Shown piece by piece: positions 1 through 9,219 of a stretch of 64,000 nt of DNA; position 1 is the first letter of the stretch; every line of letters begins with the position of its first letter. The notes below the pieces were generated by a model, which saw only the letters and a program-made list of their open reading frames with translations, did not search any database and was not told where the DNA came from. A program made the position numbers and the translations under genes. The stretch comes from Balanoglossus misakiensis (Eukaryota > Hemichordata), in assembly GCA_040954595.2 (NCBI GenBank), contig CM082577.2, positions 18,848,001 to 18,912,000 of the forward strand, read 5' to 3'.

Positions 1-274
1 CCTAGCTAAACCTTGGAATCGAATTTCCTAACAGACTATTGTTGTTTCCCGTTCCGGCAGATAATTGTTTTGCTACCGTGTAGAGCGGGTAGATGAATCC
101 ACCCACATAAGGAGTATGCCCCCGGCCCTACGCGTTTTGTGCAACATGCCGGATCGAACAACAACGACGTCTACCCAGTATGCAAGATGGCTACAATATG
201 GCGCCAAAACGCATACACTCGCCTACACTAACAGAGTTACTTACAGTACAACTATCCCAACTGCTGCACACCAA
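1..274 (-). mobile_element. Internal leader of gypsy copy G1'' (right end only)
   Basis: This stretch matches 29103-29412 and 50591-50896 closely. Those copies lie between a gypsy gag region and the 5' LTR of minus-strand element G1. It is therefore the untranslated leader of a third copy whose body lies outside the window. The bases next to the LTR read, on the minus strand, TTGGTGTGCAGCGGTT or a near variant, a plausible primer-binding site starting with TGG one base after the LTR. No coding capacity is evident; the short ORF across 65-418 is not supported. Confidence 0.7.
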
Positions 275-709
275 TGTTGTAGTTTTCTCAGCGTAGCTAG
301 ATTTCTCGTCGTGGACCCGGTAATGGTAGCGTCGCCCACGATGAAATCCTCCCGTACACTTCAACTGGACTACCAACCACCTCGACAGGGTCGGATCGCT
401 TGGAATAGTTGTCAGTGAACACCCTCTCACATGTACATTGACTCAGCGCAACACCAGCCGGAATGGTTAACAAGAACAACGGATTTATGTGTATTTCGAC
501 TGTGTTACAAACTTTCACGTCTGCCCAGTTCGGAGGTGGAAACCCAAGAGAGCGAGAATGAGGTGTATCCCCAGCAAAAGTAGCCCGCCCCAACTATTAC
601 CCAATCAGCACGAATGTGAAGTTCACGTGATATAGTCCGGCCAATCACAGTTCCAGCCTGCTTCCTGATAGGCTCAAGCAGCGGTAACTTTGCAAGGTTT
701 TCCATGACA
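275..709 (-). repeat. 5' LTR of G1'' (435 bp)
   Basis: On the minus strand the LTR begins TGTCATGGAAAACC and ends CTACAACA, giving the usual TG..CA ends. A near-identical 435 bp copy is at 50897-51331, a 464 bp copy at 18668-19131 and an internally deleted copy at 29413-29604. The right boundary is followed by TTAT (710-713), the target duplication seen for G1. Adjacent DNA is the tail of an R unit, the same flank as at 29605 and 51332. Confidence 0.8.
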
Positions 710-926
710 TTATTGTGATATATAGGTGAGAAATATATTGGAAAATGTCTTCATAACAAAAATATGTCATGAAATTATTGACTAGCAAGAACCATGTGTA
801 TATGTATGGCCAAGGGGAAATTTTTAACTTCTAGTTCTGAACATTAACGTTATTGCTCAGGCTACTGTAACCACATTCAAATAATACATACAATTTTCTG
901 TTGCACCAGTGCTTTGACCTTACAGT
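710..926 (+). repeat. Tail fragment of an R unit (R0)
   Basis: This 217 bp fragment is the terminal part of the R macro-unit, starting TTATTGTGATATATAGG and running to CTTTGACCTTACAGT. It is the same slice that lies between G1 and DIRS2 (29605-29821), between G1' and R6 (51332-51548), and in uninterrupted form at the ends of R1 and R2. No gene is seen in it. Confidence 0.85.
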
Positions 927-991
927 AATTCTACCTCACGATGACGTCAGTCAGGGATCCCGTGAGATTGCACAAATCTCCCATGATTCAG
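927..991 (+). repeat. Left inverted terminal repeat of DIRS1
   Basis: The first 41 bases (927-967) are perfectly complementary to 8341-8381 in the internal complementary region. The inner part, GTGAGATTGCACAAATCTCC onward, pairs with 8538-8567 in the right terminal repeat. The two terminal repeats differ in their outer halves. Confidence 0.88.
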
Positions 992-1096
992 TGCGCATTC
1001 TACCCTTTTCAGTCTAGGCGTACTTTATCGGGGGTCCCCAAAAATTTGGGATTTCGCCGGAATTATTTACACTTTAAGTGAACCAAGTTCACGAGT

Positions 1097-1447
1097 GTGA
1101 AGATCGAAAATATTCAATCATTATACCTCAAAGAAATCTGTGAAAATTTCACACATAAAGCCGAAAACGGCAAAACAGACGGCATGGCGAAGACCGCCAA
1201 CAGTGCGAATGAACTGTCTGCACTCGAGTTGGACGCTGACGCTGCTGTGAGACCCTTATCAAGAGACTCCTCTCGTGCTATGACCAGAACCAATACTGTA
1301 GCTGGCAAAAGTAGGAAATCCGATAAGCCAACACAAGTTTCACGTGCAGATCGCAGACAAGAGATGATTAATATTACGTCCACTCGCAAGAACTCGAACT
1401 CTGAGGATCAAACAAATATGGCGCCTGTTCCATACAGCGCTGATTAA
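1097..1447 (+). CDS. Upstream ORF of DIRS1, possible N-terminal Gag piece
   Basis: An open frame of up to 116 codons precedes the main gag-like ORF. A natural ATG lies at 1184, in ATGGCGAAG. The product is Ser/Thr/Arg-rich without a recognisable domain. The main gag frame is already open from 1368, so the two frames overlap across about 80 bases. This fits either a frameshifted Gag, old or programmed, or an unrelated upstream ORF. DIRS2 lost this region in a deletion, so no second copy is available for comparison. Confidence 0.4.
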   Translation: MKIENIQSLYLKEICENFTHKAENGKTDGMAKTANSANELSALELDADAAVRPLSRDSSRAMTRTNTVAGKSRKSDKPTQVSRADRRQEMINITSTRKNSNSEDQTNMAPVPYSAD

Positions 1448-1493
1448 TGGTGACGTCATCGTCCCCGTCCAGACACAGAAGCCCGCGCCGGGG

Positions 1494-2744
1494 TTGCTGG
1501 ACGGTACTGATAGAAATCACGTACCGATGGTTGCGGACATTCCGCTAACAACAGTGACGACGTCAAACAAAAATGCAAACCACGATTTGACTACAATTTT
1601 AGGTCACTTTTCGGCTATGCAACAACAATCCATGCAAGCCTTTGCACAGGTCATGTCCGATACTATGCACAAGACATTAGCCGAAGCCCTAACAGATGGC
1701 AATCGCAAACGTCCCGCTGGGCCACGGAATGAAAATCATGACAGAAACATTGGAGGTAAGAGACCAAAAATCCCAATCAGCGGAGATGAACACGAGATTC
1801 AAAGACTTTCAGTTTTGGCAAATGAATATGATGGGACTAATCACGAAGTGGAAAGCGTATCGGCCCATTCAAACGCTGAGGAAGATATCGATACAATAGT
1901 ATCAAACATGATCGAATCGGAAATTCAGCAGACAACACAGTTCCAACAGGATGTAACTGCTGATACAGGGGATGAAACCGACAACGAAAGTGCATCGGTT
2001 GGGCTGGGACAAGCCTCAGATAACTGGCTCAGTGACCTTGCCCAAGAACTTGATTTGGACAACAAATTTGGGCCTCCAGTTGTAACAAAATTGGCTGAAA
2101 TAGCCAACAAAATGATGACGACACCCCTGGGGAAAGATTGCTTGAAGGAGAAATTTAAGCAATACTATGCGCCTGAGAATTGTGACAAAGTCGTGGTGGC
2201 CAAAGTCAACAAAGAAATCTGGTACAAAGTAAAACCAGAAACAAGGTCTCGTGACATTAAGTTACAGGCTGTGCAAAAGTGCATGATCAAAGCCATGATA
2301 CCAGTATTGCAAATAACTGATGGTTTACTTCACGCCAAGAAATCAGTTACAAAGGTCGATGTTTCCAAAACTGTGAAGCAGCTCACAGATTCCCTTGCCT
2401 TCTTGGGTCAAGGATGTTGGGAGATAAACCAAAGACGTAGAGCCATGATAAGGCCTGACCTTAATCGCCAATATCAGCAACTCTGCTCCAAACAAGTACC
2501 ACTGACAACATTCCTCTTCGGAGATGATCTTGCAAAGCAAGTGAATGACATCAAAACCACCAACCGGGTTAGCTCCAAGTTGTCAGGCAACCACAAATAT
2601 AAAACTGTACAAGGCTATGGTCGTGGTGGCGGTTTCCGGGGCAACTACCAAAATGCAAGAGGAAAAAACTCTTACCCCTTCCGCAGAAAGCAGCAACATC
2701 ACAATGCTCCCTTGTGGAAGAAAGGGACAGAGGGCCAAAAGTAG
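1494..2744 (+). CDS. DIRS1 Gag-like protein (ORF1)
   Basis: This is an intact frame of about 416 residues; the first ATG is at 1527 and the frame is open back to 1368. The N-terminal third is acidic and Gln/Ser-rich. The middle (about residues 170-330) is a helical, charged region. The C-terminus is rich in Arg, Gly and Asn (GRGGGFRGNYQNARGK), as expected for a nucleic-acid-binding tail without zinc knuckles. Position before the RT makes this the DIRS capsid-like protein. The last 31 bases overlap the start of the RT ORF at 2714 in another frame. DIRS2 carries a near-identical C-terminal 279 residues at 35997-36836. Confidence 0.75.
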   Translation: MLDGTDRNHVPMVADIPLTTVTTSNKNANHDLTTILGHFSAMQQQSMQAFAQVMSDTMHKTLAEALTDGNRKRPAGPRNENHDRNIGGKRPKIPISGDEHEIQRLSVLANEYDGTNHEVESVSAHSNAEEDIDTIVSNMIESEIQQTTQFQQDVTADTGDETDNESASVGLGQASDNWLSDLAQELDLDNKFGPPVVTKLAEIANKMMTTPLGKDCLKEKFKQYYAPENCDKVVVAKVNKEIWYKVKPETRSRDIKLQAVQKCMIKAMIPVLQITDGLLHAKKSVTKVDVSKTVKQLTDSLAFLGQGCWEINQRRRAMIRPDLNRQYQQLCSKQVPLTTFLFGDDLAKQVNDIKTTNRVSSKLSGNHKYKTVQGYGRGGGFRGNYQNARGKNSYPFRRKQQHHNAPLWKKGTEGQK

Positions 2745-3076
2745 TGGACATGCCCCAGGTTAGTGATGAAGGTGAGCACAAATACACAGAAAACGTGCCA
2801 GTCAAGCCATTTGAGGCAGGTGCACTGAGACATTATGTAAATAAATGGAAAGAAATTACGTCGGATGAAAGAATTTTGACCATGGTACAAGGTTGCGAAA
2901 TTGAATTTGTGAAATCACCATGGCAAACCACAGTACGAACAATACAATTCAATGCCAAAGAGCAAGAAATTATTGACACTGAAATAAAAAAATTGCACAT
3001 GAAAGGTGTGATTATCGAATCAGAGCACTGTAAAGGAGAATTTGTTTCCCCAATTTTTATCAGACCAAAGAAAAAT
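2714..3076 (+). pseudogene. DIRS1 reverse transcriptase, N-terminal part (interrupted)
   Basis: The frame opens with ATG at 2714, inside the end of gag, and encodes the region before RT motif 1, including WKEITSDERIL and FVSPIFIRPK. It is cut at 3076 by the 2.6 kb insertion; the matching frame resumes at 5674. In DIRS2 (36806-37294) the same region reads through the site without the insertion. This shows the insertion came after, or in only one of, the duplicated copies. Confidence 0.8.
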
Positions 3077-3088
3077 AGCGTCAAGGAC

Positions 3089-3838
3089 GGCTAGTTATAC
3101 TTTGCGAAACAGCGAAACGACGAAACCATTATTAAAATAGGGGCCAGTCATCAAGACGGTGGCGTATGATTTTTTTAAAAGTTTCCAAATAAGTTCCTGG
3201 TCTGCGGCCTGGTACTAGTGGTTGCGCGCCAAAAAAGAATCCCGCCCCAAAAGGTCAATGTACGAGTATATTCACAGGGCTAAGGATTAGTTGAAACAAA
3301 GCAGTAGTGTCCGTAAGCTTTCGAGGGTCAAACACTGATGGGGGGTAAGAGTAGTAGTTATATATAGAAACACATGTAACTCACACAACACAGTATCATT
3401 GTCGAAATTTCTTTATTATCTTAATTGCAATTCATGCCTCCCCGCCTTGTGGTATTTAAGGAAATAGTGACAGTTGCTGCAGCATTTTGAGGTTTCGATC
3501 TTTTGTGGTTTCGTTGTGCGCGCGCGTATATTCACTGTGTATATGTAGCAGTTTGGCATGAATCGTTTGCGCGCACACGACGTCGACTCTACCACTACAT
3601 AGTACCAGGCCGCAGACCAGGAACTGGCGACCCGCCGTTTGTTTCCAACGCCAAATTTGATTCTAATGTTGAATTTCCGAGAAAACAATTTATCTGACCT
3701 GTAGTTTTCTTGGCTCGCTTACGTTTTAATTTGGAAACTTTTAAAAAAATCATACGCCACCGTCTTGATGACTGGCCCCTATTTTAATAATGGTTTCGTC
3801 GTTTCGCTGTTTCGTTGTTTCGCAAAGTATAACTAGCC
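3089..3838. mobile_element. 750-bp foldback DNA element (MITE) with 8-bp duplication
   Basis: The ends GGCTAGTTATACTTTGCGAA and its complement form nearly perfect terminal inverted repeats of about 105 bp. The flanks carry the same 8 bases, TCAAGGAC (3081-3088 and 3839-3846). A second inverted pair is nested inside: CTGGTCTGCGGCCTGGTAC near 3198 and its complement near 3602. An 8-bp duplication fits hAT, Merlin or P superfamilies. No transposase is encoded. Confidence 0.88.
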
Positions 3839-3988
3839 TCAAGGACACTGTGGTCCCATTTGAGGATTATGCGGAAACAGTGACACACCAGAATAAAAAT
3901 TACAGGTGACATTGCAAGCAGATCTGCAAGCAGCAATATCGGGCCCAAGCCAACATAGCACATAGCAATATAGCAATAAGCATATCTG

Positions 3989-5160
3989 CTCTGGATGCCA
4001 AGATATGGAAAAGTATGTCAAAGGTCACCTGAGGTTATGCAAAATTTGGGCAAGAAATTTTGACCCTATACTGGTCCATGTTCAACAAAATCCAAACCTA
4101 TAGCCCTATTGGTTAGCCTGGAATTAGGTATGCACATAATAAATGAGATATGCAGGTGTCACAGATGACCCCAAATTTTGGCTTTTCAATTTTAGTCCCA
4201 ACCCTCCAAACGCCAAGTCTGTACCTGCTCTGGATGCCAAGATATGATAAAGTAAGTCAAAGGTCACCTGAGGTCATGCAAAATTTGGGCAAGAAATTTT
4301 GACCCTATACTGGTCCAGGTTCAACAAAAACCAAACCTATAGCCATATTGGTTAGCCTGGAATTAGGTATGCACATAATTAATGAGAAATGCAGGTGTCA
4401 CAGGTGACCCCCAATTTTGGCTTTTCAATTTTAGTCCCAACCCTCCAAACGCCAAGTCTGTACCTGCTCTGGATGCCAAGATATGATAAAGTAGGTCAAA
4501 GGTCACCTGAGGTCATGCAAAATTTGGGCAAGAAATTTTGACCTTATACTGGTCCATGTTCAACAAAAACCAAACCTATTGCCCTATTGGTTAGCCTGGA
4601 ATTAGGTATGCACATAATTAATGAGATATGCAGGTGTCACAGGTGACCCCCCCAATTTTGGCTTTTCAATTTTAGTCCCAACCCTCCGAACGCCAAGTCT
4701 GTACCTGCTCTGGATGCCAAGAAATGGTAAAGTAGGTCAAAGGTCACCTGAAGTCATGCAAAATTTGGGCAAGAAATTTAGACCCTATACTGGTCCATGT
4801 TCAACAAAAACCAAACCTATAGCCCTATTGGTTAGCCTGGAATTAGGTATGCACATAATAAATGAGATATGCAGGTGTCACAGGTGACCAATATTTTGGC
4901 TTTTCAATTTTAGTCCCAACCCTCCAAACGCCAAGTCTGTACCTGCTCTGGATGCCGAGATATAGGAAAGTAGGTCAAAGGTCACCTGAGGTCACCCAAA
5001 ATTTGGGCAAGAAATTTTGACCCTATACTGGTCCATGTCCCACAAGAACGAAACCTCTAGCCCTATTAGTTAGCCCGGAATTAGGTATGCACATAATTAA
5101 TGTGTTAAGCAGGTGTTACAGGTGAGCCCAAAATTTTGCCTTTTATTTTGGCCCCATTGT
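3989..5160 (+). repeat. Five-copy tandem array, period about 239 bp
   Basis: Copies begin with CTCTGGATGCC at 3989, 4228, 4467, 4708 and 4946, so the period is 238-241 bp. Each copy contains AAGGTCACCTGAGGTCA, a GTCACAGGTGACC palindrome and AGGTATGCACATAATTAATG or a variant. Copies are mostly near-identical; the last one is the most diverged. The array lies inside the insertion in DIRS1 and has no coding function. Confidence 0.93.
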
Positions 5161-5569
5161 GCTCACTGACCAATAGACAGTCACTGTACAGGACTATTGC
5201 ACAGACCAGAATTCCACAATAAGACGTGGACATAGCTTAACCATAGAGGTATAAGTAAAGGTATACATTTAATAAAAAGACTAAAAAATTCATAAAAAAT
5301 AAAACATCAATGATATTAACTTAACACTTACAGGTCGATGTGAGGTTGACATAAGGTACATGCATACCAATTTTGAAAGCAATCTGACGAGTAGTTGTTG
5401 ACTTTCAGAGTTTTGATAAATTTCACATTTTTCCAGCTAATTTGCATATTTTTGGGCCTGGCAACTTCGTTTGGACAAACTCCCATCTACAGCCCAGCCT
5501 GCACCTACACACCAAATATTGAGGTGATACGCGCAGCGGTTTTCAAGTTTTTGATGTGGACGGACATAC

Positions 5570-5625
5570 AGACATACATCCATCCATACATCCATACATA
5601 CATCCATACATACATACAGACGCAA
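5570..5625 (+). repeat. CATACATC/CATACATA microsatellite
   Basis: Simple repeats of CATA and CATC with GACATACAGACATAC on the left, near the right end of the 2.6 kb insert. Such tails are common at the ends of non-autonomous elements. Confidence 0.85.
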
Positions 5626-5673
5626 CCGATCCCATAAGGTCCCATGGTATATATGCCTATACCAATGGGACCT

Positions 5674-6693
5674 AAAAATGGGGATTACCGATTGATACTG
5701 AATTTGAAGTACTTGAACAAGCTTATAGCTTACCACCATTTTAAAATGGAGTCTCTATTGTCAGTGATAATGCTCATGAACAAAAATTGTTACATGGCCT
5801 CAATAGATTTACAAGATGCCTATTACTCAGTACCCATTGCAGTGCATCATCAGAAGTATTTAAAGTTTGTCTGGAAGGGCCAGCTGTATCAGTATACATG
5901 TCTTCCAAATGGCTTGGCTTGTGCACCGAGATTATTTACTAAGTTACTCAAGCCGGTGTATGCTCACTTTAGAAATATGGGACATATATCAGCTCCATAT
6001 ATTGATGACTCATATTTGCAAGGGGACTCATTTAGAGAATGTCAACTCAATGTCCAAAATACTTTCCAAACTCTATCAGAGTTGGGTTTTACCCCCAATA
6101 GGGAAAAATCTGTTATGGAACCTACACGCCTATTGGTATTTTTAGGGTTCTTATTAGACTCCAAACAGATGATAGTTTCACTCACAACAGAGAAAACTAA
6201 AAAATTAATTGCGAGTTGTCAACAGCTGCTACAAAATAAAAACCCTACCATCAGAGAGGTAGCACAAGTGATTGGGGTGATAGTATCATCATTTCCTGGA
6301 ATTCAATTTGGACCCCTTCACTATCGCAAACTGGAAGTTGACAAGTATATAGCATTAAGAAATGCTAAAGGCAATTTTGATGCATTCATGACATTGTCAC
6401 ATGGAGCAAAAGCAGATCTGCAATGGTGGATCACTAATGCCAGCCAAAGTTTTAAACCAATATCACATGGTAAACCTGAAGTGTTGGTACGATCAGATGC
6501 TTCGAAAAAAGGGTGGGGAGGTGTAAAGGATACATTAACCTGTGGAGGACAATGGTCCCCGGAGGAATCACAACAGCATATTAATGAGCTGGAGTTAAAA
6601 GCAGCACTTTTCACCCTTAAATCATTATGTGGAGGATATACTGGCATGCATGTGAGAATAGAAATTGACGGTCATATGAATGTAACAGGTTAG
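5674..6693 (+). pseudogene. DIRS1 reverse transcriptase-RNase H, main part
   Basis: The frame continues the RT from 2714-3076. Visible features are NGDYRLILNLKYLN (finger motif), SIDLQDAYYSVP (first catalytic Asp), FTKLLKPVYAH, and YIDDSYLQ, the DIRS equivalent of YxDD with both catalytic Asp. Then comes the RT connection and the RNase H start, VLVRSDASKKGWGG with its Asp. After EID (about 6660) a short segment that should hold the DNTT-type RNase H motif is missing and the frame shifts, ending at TAG (6691). DIRS2 has the identical deletion at about 38155. The polyprotein is therefore not functional. Confidence 0.88.
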
Positions 6694-7391
6694 CAACAGA
6701 CATTTGGAACTGGTGTATCCAAAACAAAATTTGGATATCTGCTGCCCACCTGCCTGGGGCAAAAAATGTTGAGGCGGATCAGTGCTCTCGTGAGTTTCGC
6801 CATGAAACAGAATGGATGTTAAATAAAGAAATATTTGACTGCATAATTGAGAAATTTGGACAGCCTTCTGTAGGTTTATTCGCATCAAGATTGAATCACC
6901 AAATGAAACCGTATATTTCATGGAGACCAGATCCTGAAGCACAGGCGGTCGATGCTTTCTCATTAACATGGTCATCTTATGCTCTCTTTTATGCCTTTCC
7001 TCCATTTAGTGTAATTGGCAGAGTATAACAGAAGGTGGAAATGGAGATGGCAGAGGGCATTCTCATAATTCCATATTGGCCAACACAGAGCTGGTTTTCC
7101 AAGGCAATGCGACTGCTGACTGCACCGCCATTGATACTTCCGAGAAGTCCAACATTGTTGATAAACCAAGCAGTAAAGGACCAGAGGACCCATCCTCTCT
7201 TTCCAAGGCTAATCTTACTGGCATGTTGCTTGTCAGGACAAAGCTGGAAAGTCAAAACATTCTTCCAACAACTGCAGACATCATCATGTCTTCGTGGAGA
7301 GACTCTACTAAAAGACAATATGAGCCATATTTACACAGATGGACTGTTTTCTGTAGCCAGAGGAAAATTGATCCAATTCATACAACTGTAG
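6694..7391 (+). pseudogene. DIRS1 Pol C-terminal region, overlapping the recombinase ORF
   Basis: After the frameshift the Pol sequence is still recognisable: LATDIWNW, AAHLPGAKNVEADQCSREF, VGLFASRLNHQMKPYISW, DAFSLTW and YAFPPFSVIGRV. An in-frame TAA follows at about 7026. The sequence then continues as MEMAEGILIIPYWPTQSW and HPLFPRLILLACCLSG (7035-7391). These blocks are typical of the end of DIRS Pol. The last 316 bases (7076-7391) are read in a second frame by the recombinase. DIRS2 has the same stop and the same overlap (38523-38879). Confidence 0.8.
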
Positions 7392-8212
7392 ATCATGCAT
7401 TAGAGTTCTTGACTGAACTTTACCATACAGGCTTAAAATACAGTGCCATAAACACTGCCAGATCAGCATTATCAAATGTAATTCAGCTGCCAACAAATAC
7501 CACTTTTGGTTCACACCAGTTAGTGGTGAGGTTTATGAAAGGAGTATTTCAAACTCGGCCTGCTTTGCCGAGATATGTTGAAGTTTGGGATGTGGATAAA
7601 CTTTTGTGTTGCTTGAGGGAAATGTCCCCCATGAGATCACTGTGTTTAAAAGATCTCACCTTAAAATTAGTTGCATTGCTTGCTATTTTGTCAGGTCAGA
7701 GGTTACAGACCCTTCACTTGTTAAATATAAAGAAGATGATTGTTGGGCCATCTTCATACAAATTTCTTTTTGATAGTTTGTTAAAAACCACTAGACTTGG
7801 AGTTCATACATCAGAGTTAGAATTCACTGCTTTCCCGCCAGATAGGCGGTTATGTGTTGTATCACTTATTAGTGAATATTTACTTCACACAAAATCTTTG
7901 AGAAAACATGAAACTCAGTTGTTCATCAGCTTTGTAAAACCGTACAAAGCAGTTTCCAAGGATACGTTGTCTCGATGGATAAAATTAATGCTAACAAGAG
8001 CAGGTATTGATATTGCAAGATTTTCTGCTCACAGTACTAGAGCTGCTGCCTCATCGGCAGCAAATTGCAGAGGAGTTCCTCTAGAGGTTATAATGAATAG
8101 AGCAGGCTGGAGTAATGCATCTACATTTGCTAAGTACTATAACAAACCAATTAACAATCAAAGTTCGTTCTCTGAAGGATTACTTGCGTCATTTGCAGAT
8201 AGCAACAAATGA
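7076..8212 (+). CDS. DIRS1 tyrosine recombinase
   Basis: This is an open frame of 378 residues; the first codon is TTG and the earliest ATG is at 7223. The N-terminal part is a SAM-like DNA-binding domain (STKRQYEPYLHRWTVFC, TGLKYSAINTARSALS). The catalytic domain shows SGQRLQTL with the first Arg, the box II HSTRAAASSAA with His and Arg, and AGWSNASTFAKYY with the nucleophile Tyr. Family role: it joins the circular DNA intermediate to the target without an integrase and usually without a target duplication. It is the most intact enzyme in the window. DIRS2's copy is broken by an insertion and frameshifts. Confidence 0.92.
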   Translation: MANTELVFQGNATADCTAIDTSEKSNIVDKPSSKGPEDPSSLSKANLTGMLLVRTKLESQNILPTTADIIMSSWRDSTKRQYEPYLHRWTVFCSQRKIDPIHTTVDHALEFLTELYHTGLKYSAINTARSALSNVIQLPTNTTFGSHQLVVRFMKGVFQTRPALPRYVEVWDVDKLLCCLREMSPMRSLCLKDLTLKLVALLAILSGQRLQTLHLLNIKKMIVGPSSYKFLFDSLLKTTRLGVHTSELEFTAFPPDRRLCVVSLISEYLLHTKSLRKHETQLFISFVKPYKAVSKDTLSRWIKLMLTRAGIDIARFSAHSTRAAASSAANCRGVPLEVIMNRAGWSNASTFAKYYNKPINNQSSFSEGLLASFADSNK

Positions 8213-8340
8213 ACATGTTAAGCATTTAGTGAAACAGTGTTACTGATATTCATATTGCATAAGTTCAATACAGAGTTCATCTTAAAAAAGAGTTGTTTCT
8301 GAGTATTGTTTTTCTACATTTCGGGAACACAGCTTTCAAA

Positions 8341-8463
8341 TCTCACGGGATCCCTGACTGACGTCATCGTGAGGTAGAATTCCCAAGTTAAATGAGACTT
8401 ACCTGTAAGTTGAAATTTGAATGGAATTCTACTGAACGATGAAAGTCAGGAAGGGATTACGTG
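8341..8463 (+). repeat. Internal complementary region (ICR) of DIRS1
   Basis: Bases 8341-8381 are a perfect complement of the outer left terminal repeat (927-967). Bases 8378-8463 are an almost perfect complement (one or two mismatches) of the outer right terminal repeat (8565-8650). One block complementary to both ends is the signature used by DIRS elements to template the junction of their circular intermediate. Confidence 0.9.
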
Positions 8464-8537
8464 CCCACCCAGTTTGGGTACAACCCACCCATAGTCATCA
8501 GGGATATATATTGTGTTCACTCAATTTGCGTTCAAGA

Positions 8538-8650
8538 CTGAATCATGGGAGATTTGTGCAATCTCACGTAATCCCTTCCTGACTTTCATCGTTCAGTAGA
8601 ATTTCATTCAAATTTCAACTTACAGGTAAGTCTCATTTAACTTGGGAATT
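8538..8650 (+). repeat. Right inverted terminal repeat of DIRS1
   Basis: Bases 8538-8567 are complementary to 962-991 of the left repeat. The outer 80 bases differ from the left repeat but are matched by the ICR, so the right repeat extends further than the left one. It contains CAGGTAAGT, a good splice-donor match, of unknown meaning. The R1 unit follows directly. Confidence 0.88.
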
Positions 8651-8874
8651 AATTACTGCTACACAGGTCAGGAACACTGAGAAGGCGGCCTTAAATTATT
8701 CATTTACATTTGAGGATTTTTTGCCCATTTGTTATGATGTAACTTTCAATATTTCTTGTTGTAGTATGAACTTTTCAATGTCAAAAAGTGATCAGACAAC
8801 ACCTGTAGCTAAAAATCTAGTTGGTATTGATACATTTCGGATATATCTAAATTGTACCAATTTTAGTCTAGAAA

Positions 8875-9195
8875 TATGTATACCTTACGTAGCTTTTGTT
8901 TTCAAACAAATGGTTCATTAGGTATACCTAAATTATGGTTCATTTGGTATACCTATTTATGGCAAAACGACCAAATCCAAGATTTTTTTTCCAACCGATT
9001 GAGGCATTTCAGGAATACCTAAATAGTACCTTTTCAATCGAAAAAGTATACTTTTGGTATACCAATTAGTAAATTTAAAGACCAAATCTGGACTACCTAA
9101 GGTAGCCCTTTTTTAAAGCAATACGTACATTTTAAGTATACCTAAATAGTACCTATTTAGTCCGGGAAAGTATACCTTAGGTATATTTCTAGTGT
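8875..9195. repeat. Cluster of GGTATACC-type palindromes (R1)
   Basis: About a dozen variants of AGGTATACCTA, GGTATACC, TACCTTAGGTA and ACCTAAATAGTACCT occur in 320 bp, in both orientations. The same cluster is in R2, R3 (split by an insertion), R5, R6, R7, R8 and R9. Dense short palindromes can be binding sites for a transposase or another DNA-binding protein. Only the sequence pattern is seen; function is inferred. Confidence 0.75.
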
Positions 9196-9219
9196 ACCAG
9201 AATTTCGTAAGGGTGTTCC

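Larger units (their letters stand above)
3077..5673. mobile_element. 2.6 kb insertion in the DIRS1 RT, with tandem repeats
   Basis: DIRS2 has no insert at this position, which fixes both boundaries. AAAAAT occurs at 3071-3076 and again at 5674-5679, a likely 6-bp target duplication. Inside are a 750 bp foldback element (3089-3838), about 150 bp of unique sequence, a 239-bp tandem array (3989-5160), about 400 bp of AT-rich unique DNA, and a CATACATC-type microsatellite near the right end. GGTCCCAT at 3851 and ATGGGACC near 5665 are inverted, but the outer ends show no terminal inverted repeat. No transposase or RT is encoded. The class is undetermined: a Helitron-like or SINE/LINE-derived non-autonomous element are both possible. 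Confidence 0.75.
927..8650 (+). mobile_element. DIRS1: DIRS-like tyrosine-recombinase retrotransposon
   Basis: The element has the three hallmarks of DIRS elements. It has inverted terminal repeats instead of LTRs, an internal complementary region near the right end, and gag-like, RT-RNase H and tyrosine recombinase ORFs in order on the plus strand. It lies between R0 and R1 with AATT repeated at both ends (927-930 and 8647-8650). The pol region is split by a 2.6 kb insertion (3077-5673) and has a deletion and an in-frame stop that DIRS2 shares. Family knowledge: DIRS elements replicate through a circular intermediate and integrate with a phage-like recombinase. This copy is probably dead as an autonomous unit, though its recombinase ORF is open. 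Confidence 0.93.

Noticed and set aside
4621-4887. 88-codon ORF in the tandem array
   Set aside because: The frame exists only because one repeat copy lacks a stop; no protein features.
3989-5160. CRISPR-like array
   Set aside because: The period of 239 bp has no spacer/repeat division; the copies are full-length tandem duplicates in a eukaryotic transposon setting.
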